The position numbers and the translations under genes were made by a program. Shown here piece after piece: positions 9,705 to 14,962 of a DNA stretch of 22,029 nt. The notes under the pieces were generated by a model. It made no database searches. It saw only the letters and a program-made list of their open reading frames with translations, and was not told the DNA's origin. This DNA comes from a virus, in the IMG/VR virus record IMGVR_UViG_3300042350_004664, positions 1 to 22,029 of that record. One strand, 5' to 3'. Within the stretch, counting starts at the first letter, position 1. Every line of letters begins with the position of its first letter.

Positions 9705-10029
9705 GGATCAGGTCAGCGTAGATTCCAACCACACAAGCGCCCGATCCGTCAAGCGTTCGCCCATAAGCGTCGCTGATCAAACGGATCTGCTTTTTTGTAT
9801 CCGTTGCTACCGTTTGCCTCTTGTGGGATCGGTGCCGCACCTTTATAGTTGCGGAGCGAACCTAGACAACTGAAGAACGGAAACGGGCGGAGCGCGTGGC
9901 AGGCGCACCGCACGCGACACGCGCCACCTATCGGGCGGGATCCTAGGGGTGTGTGCGCGCGACTGTACCGTTCTTTTATAGTTTCAAGTTTCGCCATTTA
10001 GTTCACTTTTGTCCCTTACTTTTGAGACA
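9705..10029. other. gene-free GC-rich stretch
   Basis: Inverted repeat AACGGAT/ATCCGTT (about 9779-9804) nested in CAAACGG/CCGTTTG; a GC-rich segment (about 9885-9965) of alternating GCGCG type; two copies of TTTATAGTT (about 9841 and 9975), of which the second may be a -10 region for the gene at 10030. No credible gene. Confidence 0.55.
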
Positions 10030-10341
10030 ATGATCATCACCGATCCCCGCGCTCAGATCGCCCAACTTATCGAGGCGATTAACGAACAAAAGCAAAAGGT
10101 TGAGTATGAAACTTCCGTGCTAAAAGCACGGCAGGAGATGCTTTTAGCCCTGATGGATTCCCACGGTTTTGATAAGATCAAAACCGATAAAGGTTCCGTC
10201 ACAGTGTGCAACGGAAAGCGTACAGTTGCAGTAACTGACCCCGCCCTAAAAGCGGAGATTAAACTGATCCAAGAACGCGGAGTCCGTACTGGGCGCTGTG
10301 AAGAAAGGATCGGGCAGCGTTACTGTATGATCCGCCGCTAA
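10030..10341 (+). CDS. 103-residue coiled-coil protein, possibly Gp157-like
   Basis: ATG at 10030 is preferred to an in-frame TTG at 10009. Residues 8-45 form a helix or coiled coil (IAQLIEAINEQKQKVEYETS...), followed by LLALMDSHGFDKIKTDKGSV and a short beta strand, then a second helix and a basic end (GQRYCMIRR). Helix, then 'M---G--KI-T--G-V-V' recalls the phage Gp157 family, where a coiled coil is followed by a strand with that motif; tentative. Its stop is followed by a terminator. Start of a group of four genes sharing the TTTCACCC type of leader. Confidence 0.75.
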   Translation: MIITDPRAQIAQLIEAINEQKQKVEYETSVLKARQEMLLALMDSHGFDKIKTDKGSVTVCNGKRTVAVTDPALKAEIKLIQERGVRTGRCEERIGQRYCMIRR

Positions 10342-10350
10342 GTTACACTT

Positions 10351-10374
10351 AAGGGGTGACATTCTCACCCCTTT
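10351..10374 (+). terminator. terminator hairpin
   Basis: AAGGGGTGA-CATTC-TCACCCCTT, a 9-bp perfect stem followed by TT, ten bases after a stop codon. Confidence 0.78.
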
Positions 10375-10406
10375 TCATTCACCTTTCACCCTAACTTTTC
10401 ACCACA

Positions 10407-10607
10407 ATGAAGAACTTTATCGCTGCTGCCGCTAAATTAGATTTAACGGTAGAAGACATTCTTGACATACTTGCATTAGATTTTGATGACATAGAGACCG
10501 AGAATCTATCGGTCAATGAAATACTTGAAGCGGTCAGGGATTGTGATTGCTTTGAGTCGGATTGGGCGTCAGGTTGTGACAGCGTTTCCAACTTTATCGA
10601 CGCCTGA
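10407..10607 (+). CDS. 66-residue acidic helical protein
   Basis: ATG at 10407 after the leader CCTTTCACCCTAACTTTTCA (from 10382). Product MKNFIAAAAKLDLTVEDILD, then LALDFDDIETENLSVNEILE and AVRDCDCFESDWASGCDSVS. Strongly acidic, three Cys near the C-terminus (CDCFESDWASGC). Leucine spacing suggests a helical bundle. Function unknown. Confidence 0.78.
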   Translation: MKNFIAAAAKLDLTVEDILDILALDFDDIETENLSVNEILEAVRDCDCFESDWASGCDSVSNFIDA

Positions 10608-10614
10608 GTTACAT

Positions 10615-10637
10615 TCAGGGGGAGACAATCCTCCCCC
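10615..10637 (+). terminator. terminator hairpin
   Basis: AGGGGGAG-ACAATC-CTCCCCCT, an 8-bp perfect stem soon after the stop at 10607, followed by a C/T-rich stretch. Confidence 0.75.
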
Positions 10638-10673
10638 TTCCTTTTCACCTTTCACCCTACACTTTTCACCACC

Positions 10674-11075
10674 ATGGCAACACTTTTCACCCGTAAGATT
10701 GAGTGGGAGAATGGCACACAGTGGGCGAACTTCCCTGAGTTAGGTTCAATCTACACGCAATCTATGCTCATCTTCGATGAGTACGAGGGCAAATACAACG
10801 TTTCTTTTAGTGTTGGCGACGGACGCAGATTGGGCGTCCTGTTTGTAGATGTAGAGTCCTACGATTGCGACGGTTACGCTCACACAATGCATTATAGTTT
10901 GGGGCAGTTCTACACAAACGAAGGTGCAATGAAGTTCGCTCAGTTTGCTTTTGAGCACTTTTGTTTAGAGTTTAACTGGAAAGTTTGTCCCTCATTTCAG
11001 TGCTTAGATTACATCGACGGCGAACCTTACACGCTCGCTGGTGATGAGGTTGTGAGCGAGATTGTCTACGGTTGA
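10674..11075 (+). CDS. 133-residue acidic aromatic-rich protein
   Basis: ATG at 10674 after the leader CCTTTCACCCTACACTTTTC (from 10648). Product starts MATLFTRKIEWENGTQWANF and is rich in Tyr, Phe and Asp, with strands at about residues 28-60 (MLIFDEY...YNVSFSVGDGRRLGVLFVDV) and a helix FAQFAFEHFCLEF near 98-110. The end is acidic (GDEVVSEIVYG). No membrane segment, no known motif. Translated mainly as a beta-rich soluble protein. Followed by a terminator hairpin. Confidence 0.8.
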   Translation: MATLFTRKIEWENGTQWANFPELGSIYTQSMLIFDEYEGKYNVSFSVGDGRRLGVLFVDVESYDCDGYAHTMHYSLGQFYTNEGAMKFAQFAFEHFCLEFNWKVCPSFQCLDYIDGEPYTLAGDEVVSEIVYG

Positions 11076-11084
11076 TCACACTTA

Positions 11085-11107
11085 GGGGCAGTATTCTCTG
11101 CCCCTTT
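11085..11107 (+). terminator. terminator hairpin
   Basis: AGGGGCAG-TATTCT-CTGCCCCT, an 8-bp perfect stem then TTCTTT, about ten bases after a stop. Confidence 0.78.
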
Positions 11108-11137
11108 CTTTCACTTTTCACCCTACACTTTTCTGCC

Positions 11138-11419
11138 ATGCTTTCCACTTTTGAGACCAACTTTCAGCGTCTCAGGGATGTTGAACAGTTCGCAATCGAC
11201 TCTATCAACCGTGGAGGATTGCACGGCGACGGTATGATCGGAGAGGCAGAACTGCACTGCCAAGGGTATGCTGGGGAGGGCAATCCTCCCCACGACATAG
11301 TGCTAGGTTGCACGGTTAAAGTTACCAAGAACGGCAATCGTCGCCACACGTTCACACTAAACGGGCGACGGATTGCCGCCCATAAAATCACACTTCGTTT
11401 GGGAGAGTTGGGCGCCTAA
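11138..11419 (+). CDS. 93-residue basic protein
   Basis: The ATG at 11138 follows the leader CTTTTCACCCTACACTTTTC (from 11114); frames extending upstream run through the terminator and are not accepted. Product starts MLSTFETNFQRLRDVEQFAI, has a Gly-rich middle (GGLHGDGMIGEAELH...) and a basic C-terminal half with GRRIAAHKITLRLGELGA. It looks like an N-terminal helix followed by a beta-sheet domain. Not recognised. Last gene before the composition change. Confidence 0.78.
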   Translation: MLSTFETNFQRLRDVEQFAIDSINRGGLHGDGMIGEAELHCQGYAGEGNPPHDIVLGCTVKVTKNGNRRHTFTLNGRRIAAHKITLRLGELGA

Positions 11420-11431
11420 GTTATGCGTTCG

Positions 11432-11462
11432 TGGGCGGCAGTTGTTTATACTCTGCCGCCCT
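11432..11462 (+). terminator. GC-rich hairpin at the end of the accessory block
   Basis: GGGCGGCAG and CTGCCGCCC form a perfect 9-bp stem with an 11-base loop, 12 bases after the last stop of the accessory region. Only a weak T content follows. CCGCC-GCGAT-GGCGG makes another hairpin at about 11501-11515. Confidence 0.65.
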
Positions 11463-11597
11463 AATCGCCTGCGTTCGTGCGTGTTTGGCAGTCCTAATCC
11501 GCCGCGATGGCGGATGCGGGGGGGTCATGGGGGCGTTTAAAAACAGCTAACTACCCTAACCTACAAAGTGTTACCCAAGCGTTCAAAATATAAGACT

Positions 11598-11658
11598 CAA
11601 AAACAAAAAAAATCGCCCATCAAAAACAAAAAAAATCGCCCATCAAAAACAAAAAATT
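11598..11658. repeat. A-rich tandem repeat, 23-bp unit
   Basis: Two exact units of 23 bp, CAAAAACAAAAAAAATCGCC plus CAT (11598-11620 and 11621-11643), and a partial third. It lies at the boundary between GC-rich accessory and AT-rich structural DNA and leads to TATATAAAATTG, a possible promoter core for the gene at 11691. Confidence 0.85.
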
Positions 11659-11690
11659 CCTATATAAAATTGAAAAATGAAATCCCCTAG

Positions 11691-11867
11691 ATGAAAAAAA
11701 ATTCCTCAGAAAATTTTAGATCCCTACAAGTCGATCCAATAAACGGTGATTATTATGTTATAATACCAGAGTGGATTGTCAATGATTTAAATTGGTATGA
11801 AGATACCGAAATAGAATTCACAATCGATGGAAAAGAAATTATACTCTCAGAAAAAAAAGATGATTGA
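11691..11867 (+). CDS. 58-residue conserved-type cyanophage protein
   Basis: ATG at 11691. Product MKKNSSENFRSLQVDPINGD, then YYVIIPEWIVNDLNWYEDTE and IEFTIDGKEIILSEKKDD. The 'G-Y-V-IP-WI-ND--WYE-T-I-F--DG--I-L' pattern is like an AbrB/MazE-type swapped-hairpin DNA-binding domain (strand, then 'IP', helix 'L-W-EG/D', strand); such small proteins occur in T4-like cyanophages. Overlaps the next start by eight bases. Function not established. Confidence 0.75.
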   Translation: MKKNSSENFRSLQVDPINGDYYVIIPEWIVNDLNWYEDTEIEFTIDGKEIILSEKKDD

Positions 11868-12051
11868 AACACTTTATCACATATATTTAAAAAATAAATG
11901 CATCTATCATTCATTAACTGAAGATGAATTTAATTTGACATGGAAAATGATTTCAGAGTTTCTTTCAATTACAGATGATTCAAAAAAGAATGATCTTTCT
12001 TATGAAGAAGTAGTACGTTCAAAAGAAGTCGCACTGAATTCATCTCATTGA
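11860..12051 (+). CDS. 63-residue conserved-type cyanophage protein
   Basis: The ATG at 11860, inside the end of the previous gene, is preferred over an in-frame upstream codon. Product MIETLYHIYLKNKCIYHSLT, then EDEFNLTWKMISEFLSITDD and LSYEEVVRSKEVALNSSH. Helical and acidic. It resembles a small conserved cyanomyovirus protein ('Y-IYLK-KCIYHSL-E-EF...W'), function unknown. The stop overlaps the -35 box of the next gene. Confidence 0.75.
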   Translation: MIETLYHIYLKNKCIYHSLTEDEFNLTWKMISEFLSITDDSKKNDLSYEEVVRSKEVALNSSH

Positions 12052-12076
12052 CAATTACCTATATACTTGGTATGAT
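12048..12076 (+). promoter_or_regulatory. sigma70-type promoter of the glycosyltransferase gene
   Basis: Perfect TTGACA (12048-12053), 17 bases, TATGAT (12071-12076). The start would be about 18 bases before the ATG at 12100. An early-type promoter in an otherwise late-type block. Confidence 0.75.
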
Positions 12077-12099
12077 ACTGAAGTAAAAATCATTCAATT

Positions 12100-12861
12100 A
12101 TGGCTAAAGGATTCACTGTAAAAGCAAAGGCACCAATAGCAAGTTCAAATAGTGCTCCCGAATGGGATTACAATTTGGCAAAAGAAATGGTCAGAGGAAA
12201 ATCGATTGTCTTTTGTTTACCCGGAAGAGGAGTTTCTTATACTTACCTGAAGAACTTCGTACAACTTTGTTTTGACTTAGTACAAGCAGGGGCAAGTATT
12301 CAAATCTCGCAAGACTATTCATCCATGGTAAACTTTGCAAGATGCAAATGTTTAGGAGCGAATGTACTGCGAGGACCTGATCAACTTCCCTGGGATGGTA
12401 AGTTAAATTACGATTGGCAACTTTGGATTGACTCGGATATCGTCTTTAGTAGCGAAAAATTCTGGCAATTGATTCTAATGGATAAAGACATTGCATCTGG
12501 TTGGTACTGCACAGAAGACGGTCATACAACTTCCGTAGCGCACTGGATGGAAGAAGATGACTTCCGAAGCAATGGTGGTGTCATGAATCATGAAACCATT
12601 GAAAGTATCAGTAAGCGTCGTAAACCATTTACAGTTGATTATGCTGGATTTGGTTGGTTAATGATTAAGAAGGGAGTCTTCGAGCATCCTGAAATGAAGT
12701 ATCCTTGGTTCGCTCCCAAGATGCAAGTCTTTGAATCTGGAGAGGTACAAGACATGTGTGGGGAAGATGTGTCATTCTGTCTGGATGCAAAAGAGGCAGG
12801 ATTTGAGATTTGGTGTGATCCTCGTATTCGCGTCGGTCACGAAAAAACAAGAGTTATTTGA
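12100..12861 (+). CDS. GT-A-type glycosyltransferase-like protein
   Basis: 253 residues from the ATG at 12100. Residues 33-42 (GKSIVFCLPG) form a first strand, LVQAGASIQISQDYSSMVNF (61-80) the nucleotide-binding Rossmann-like part, WIDSDIVF (109-116) the DxD motif that in GT-A enzymes binds the metal and nucleotide sugar. Further conserved sites are YAGFGWLMIKKGVFE (181-195), CGEDVSFCLDAKEAG (220-234) and the final RVGHEK. Proteins of this type are common in T4-like cyanophages next to baseplate genes; they may glycosylate virion proteins or DNA bases, or change the host surface. No signal peptide. A perfect sigma70 promoter stands directly before it. Confidence 0.85.
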   Translation: MAKGFTVKAKAPIASSNSAPEWDYNLAKEMVRGKSIVFCLPGRGVSYTYLKNFVQLCFDLVQAGASIQISQDYSSMVNFARCKCLGANVLRGPDQLPWDGKLNYDWQLWIDSDIVFSSEKFWQLILMDKDIASGWYCTEDGHTTSVAHWMEEDDFRSNGGVMNHETIESISKRRKPFTVDYAGFGWLMIKKGVFEHPEMKYPWFAPKMQVFESGEVQDMCGEDVSFCLDAKEAGFEIWCDPRIRVGHEKTRVI

Positions 12862-12865
12862 GTCT

Positions 12866-13036
12866 ATGACATATAATCACGAAAAATATAATATCTACTG
12901 CAATGGTCGCAAAATTTATTCCGATCTTTCAGAGAAAGACTATTTGGATGTGATGGAAGACCTGGCGCAGGAGTTCTATGAAAAAGGAACTCCTGCTCCT
13001 CATGAATTAAACACTGTAATTATACAAGGAGATTAA
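12866..13036 (+). CDS. 56-residue conserved-type cyanophage protein
   Basis: ATG at 12866, four bases after the previous stop. Product MTYNHEKYNIYCNGRKIYSD, then LSEKDYLDVMEDLAQEFYEK and GTPAPHELNTVIIQGD. Strand-strand-helix with a signature I recall from small proteins of cyanomyoviruses ('YNIYCNG-KIYSDLSE-DYLDVMEDLAQEFY'). Acidic. No catalytic motif. Function unknown. It is embedded in the group 12100-13836, without a promoter of its own. Confidence 0.82.
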   Translation: MTYNHEKYNIYCNGRKIYSDLSEKDYLDVMEDLAQEFYEKGTPAPHELNTVIIQGD

Positions 13037-13042
13037 AGTCTT

Positions 13043-13198
13043 ATGGCAACTAAAGCAAAAGGTGGATTGAGCAAGAACAATTCTTATAATCCTGGGCCTC
13101 CGAAGAAAACACGTCAAGGAGATGGTGATGGAACCAAGTATGCCGCATCTTCTCGTAATGGAGCACGTAAGAAGTATAGGGGTCAAGGTAAAGGATAA
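13043..13198 (+). CDS. 51-residue basic Gly/Lys-rich conserved-type cyanophage protein
   Basis: ATG at 13043 with AAGGAG eleven bases before it. Product MATKAKGGLSKNNSYNPGPP, then KKTRQGDGDGTKYAASSRNG and ARKKYRGQGKG. A disordered, very basic protein rich in Gly, Asn and Lys; the ending 'SRNGARKKYRGQGK' and the 'NPGPPKKTRQG' part match a short protein conserved in T4-like cyanophages that I recall. Nucleic-acid or virion binding is plausible. Its stop overlaps the next ATG (TAATG). Confidence 0.82.
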   Translation: MATKAKGGLSKNNSYNPGPPKKTRQGDGDGTKYAASSRNGARKKYRGQGKG

Positions 13199-13836
13199 TG
13201 TCTTATTTAAACCATAACCTTCCAGACTGGTCTTGTTACATTCGTAATGAATTTTTATTCAACCATAAAAAAGGTCATGGTGAAGTAACAAAATGTGATG
13301 TACATTCTGTTGCAAGTATCGAAAAAAGAGTGCCTTTGTTTGAGGCGTTTCTTGAAAATGGCGTGAATTGGACTCGGCGTCCTCTTCACGCTTTTTGCTG
13401 GAAACCTGATGCTCTGATTGAACCACTTGAAGACATTATGTATTGGGACTGTTTTTCACCATATATTGATGTACAAAAAAGATCACGTCTTTCTGGATTG
13501 CAAGCAGAATTAATTCGCCCAGATGGAAAAAAAGTTTTAGGAACTTATATGTTCACTCTAGATTGGTCATGGGAGAATAAAGGAATACCAGACTTGAACT
13601 TTTCTGAGACACCAGAGCACAAATGCGCTCACTTATTCAAAGTTGAAACTGGAAATTATTATGCATATCCAAATAATCGTATTATTTGGTATGACAATGC
13701 CTGGACATTTAACAGAATTGATAAAAATCCAGGATATGAAATTGATATGACAATATATTCTGTAGAAAACAAAAGAAAATTGGAGACTTCTGATCATTAC
13801 ATATATGAAATTAATAATTTAGATCAGAATAAATAA
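13198..13836 (+). CDS. 212-residue conserved-type cyanophage protein
   Basis: The ATG overlaps the previous stop. Product MSYLNHNLPDWSCYIRNEFL..., with blocks VPLFEAFLENGVNWTRRPLH (45-64), MYWDCFSPYIDVQKRSRL and GTYMFTLDWSW (about 116-126), a beta-rich middle and an aromatic-rich C-terminus. No signal peptide or membrane segment. I recall this as a conserved hypothetical of T4-like cyanophages; the many Trp/Tyr and beta strands would suit a structural or binding protein, but no function is known to me. Confidence 0.8.
   Translation: MSYLNHNLPDWSCYIRNEFLFNHKKGHGEVTKCDVHSVASIEKRVPLFEAFLENGVNWTRRPLHAFCWKPDALIEPLEDIMYWDCFSPYIDVQKRSRLSGLQAELIRPDGKKVLGTYMFTLDWSWENKGIPDLNFSETPEHKCAHLFKVETGNYYAYPNNRIIWYDNAWTFNRIDKNPGYEIDMTIYSVENKRKLETSDHYIYEINNLDQNK
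13828..13835 (+). promoter_or_regulatory. late-promoter-like core before speD
   Basis: AATAAATA, overlapping the end of the previous gene and 37 bases before the speD ATG. Matches the T4-type late core. Confidence 0.5.
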
Positions 13837-13872
13837 TTTTTTTTGCATAATACCGAATTGGAACAGCACTCA

Positions 13873-14199
13873 ATGGGAAGACACCTACTTTTAGAGGTGT
13901 ATGATGTTGATTTTGAAGCGATTAACGATATGGAATCGCTTCAAAATACCATGATTAAAGGTATAAATCGTGCAAAAATGACTATTTTGAACGTTTTTTC
14001 TCATTGTTTTATTCCTCAAGGGTGTACAATTGTCATTGCACTTGCAGAAAGTCATGTTTCTTGTCATACATGGCCCGAAAATGGATGTCTTGCAATAGAT
14101 GTTTATACTTGTGGTGAAGGAAATCCAAAAATAATTGCACTTGAACTTTTAAAATACTTAAATTCGGACAATTATACGATTAGAGAATTAAATCGTTAA
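13873..14199 (+). CDS. speD: S-adenosylmethionine decarboxylase proenzyme
   Basis: The product decarboxylates S-adenosylmethionine to supply aminopropyl groups for spermidine. MGRHLLLEVYDVDF at the start, the autocleavage site AESHVSCHTWPE (cleavage between Glu and Ser; the Ser becomes the pyruvoyl group) and DVYTCGEG with the catalytic Cys are all present, so both the processing and active-site residues are intact. Length 108 residues, as in the short bacterial class. The ATG at 13873 gives the typical N-terminus; an in-frame TTG at 13843 would add ten residues and cannot be excluded. speD is a known auxiliary metabolic gene of cyanomyoviruses, probably serving polyamine supply for DNA packaging. 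A late-type core precedes it. Confidence 0.95.
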   Translation: MGRHLLLEVYDVDFEAINDMESLQNTMIKGINRAKMTILNVFSHCFIPQGCTIVIALAESHVSCHTWPENGCLAIDVYTCGEGNPKIIALELLKYLNSDNYTIRELNR

Positions 14200-14202
14200 A
14201 TA
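14196..14202 (+). promoter_or_regulatory. late-promoter-like core before the gene at 14267
   Basis: TTAAATA overlapping the speD stop; weaker match to the late core. Confidence 0.3.
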
Positions 14203-14207
14203 GTGAC

Positions 14208-14229
14208 AAGGAGATAGCAACCTCCTTTT
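14208..14229 (+). terminator. weak terminator after speD
   Basis: AAGGAG (14208-14213) pairs with CTCCTT (14222-14227), followed by TT. A 6-bp stem, modest strength. Confidence 0.5.
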
Positions 14230-14239
14230 CAAAAAAGTT

Positions 14240-14261
14240 CTGTTTTTACAAAAAACAGGAG
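14240..14261 (+). promoter_or_regulatory. hairpin touching the ribosome binding site of 14267
   Basis: CTGTTTTT (14240-14247) and AAAAACAG (14251-14258) form an 8-bp stem whose right arm overlaps the first two bases of the Shine-Dalgarno sequence AGGAG (14257-14261), six bases before the ATG at 14267. Folding could reduce translation. Confidence 0.5.
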
Positions 14262-14266
14262 CTAAA

Positions 14267-14518
14267 ATGTCCAATTTACCAGTTGACAGAGACAAAGATT
14301 ACATGTATCAGATGTGGGGAACTACTTCTCTTACATCTGATTACAATAGTTTAGATCAAAAACCCAAAGTGATTCAAGAAATTATGCACGATGATATCTC
14401 AAAAAATCAACATCACCTAAAGGAACAATCTGAACTGCACCAAAAAATTAGAAATTCTAATGATTATGATGATTGGGAATATGGTACAGAACCAAATTAC
14501 GGAATTTCTTGGAAATAA
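14267..14518 (+). CDS. 83-residue conserved-type cyanophage protein
   Basis: ATG at 14267 with AGGAG five bases before it. Product MSNLPVDRDKDYMYQMWGTT, then SLTSDYNSLDQKPKVIQEIM, a charged helix and ending YDDWEYGTEPNYGISWK. Hydrophilic, probably partly disordered; resembles a hypothetical protein found just upstream of gp25 in cyanomyoviruses. No catalytic motif. It stands in its own unit between the weak terminator after speD and the late core for gp25. Function unknown. Confidence 0.8.
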   Translation: MSNLPVDRDKDYMYQMWGTTSLTSDYNSLDQKPKVIQEIMHDDISKNQHHLKEQSELHQKIRNSNDYDDWEYGTEPNYGISWK

Positions 14519-14520
14519 CC

Positions 14521-14527
14521 ATAAATA
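14521..14527 (+). promoter_or_regulatory. late promoter core of gp25-gp6 group
   Basis: ATAAATA (preceded by CC), 23 bases before the gp25 ATG, an excellent match to the T4 late core TATAAATA except its first base. Confidence 0.65.
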
Positions 14528-14550
14528 ACTGAAGAAAAAGTCCTGTTCCG

Positions 14551-14961
14551 ATGGCAGTCAACGCAATTACAAGGATATCTAGATCATTCAAGGACATTAG
14601 TTTGTCTTTTGAACCACATCCAGTAACTAAAGATTTGCCAATTTTAAAAAATGAAAGAGCGATTATAAGATCAGTTCGTAATATTGTAGAAACAATACCA
14701 ACTGAAAGATTTTTTAATCCGGATTTTGGTTCAGATGTAAGATCAAGTTTATTTGGAATTGTTGATTATGCAACGGTGTCTATTATTGAAGATCAAATTC
14801 TCATAGCGATCAATTCCTATGAACCAAGAGTTGAAAATGTTCAAGTTACAGTAGATCCAGGACTTGACAATAATGCTTTAGAAGTTACTGTAATCTTCGA
14901 TATTATTGGACAGGACTTCCCAACACAAGAGTTTACTTTCATCCTAGAGGCAACGAGATAA
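14551..14961 (+). CDS. baseplate wedge protein gp25
   Basis: 136 residues, against about 132 in T4. GPW/gp25 features: an N-terminal arm (SRSFKDISLSFEPHP), then RAIIRSVRNIVETIPTERFFNPDFGSDVRSSLFG, in which the 'ERFF-P-FGS--R--LF' core (residues about 52-70) is the signature of this lysozyme-like wedge protein, and a C-terminal beta domain (EVTVIFDIIG...EFTFILEA). In T4-type and related contractile systems gp25 joins sheath and baseplate. Followed after one base by gp6, its direct partner in the wedge. Late-type promoter core upstream; no Shine-Dalgarno box seen. Confidence 0.95.
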   Translation: MAVNAITRISRSFKDISLSFEPHPVTKDLPILKNERAIIRSVRNIVETIPTERFFNPDFGSDVRSSLFGIVDYATVSIIEDQILIAINSYEPRVENVQVTVDPGLDNNALEVTVIFDIIGQDFPTQEFTFILEATR

Positions 14962-14962
14962 A

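Noticed and set aside
9322-9840. Minus-strand reading frame of 172 codons with Arg-Ile-Asn repeats
   Set aside because: It only reflects the stop-free 15-bp repeat; GTG start, no ribosome site, implausible composition.
9337-9873. Plus-strand frame encoding VDPDS pentapeptides
   Set aside because: Only TTG or GTG starts, no promoter or ribosome site, and its tail after the array is not protein-like. Kept as a possibility in the repeat entry, not called as a gene.
13843-13872. N-terminal extension of speD from a TTG codon
   Set aside because: The ATG at 13873 gives the N-terminus usual for the family; the extension lies between the late core and the gene.
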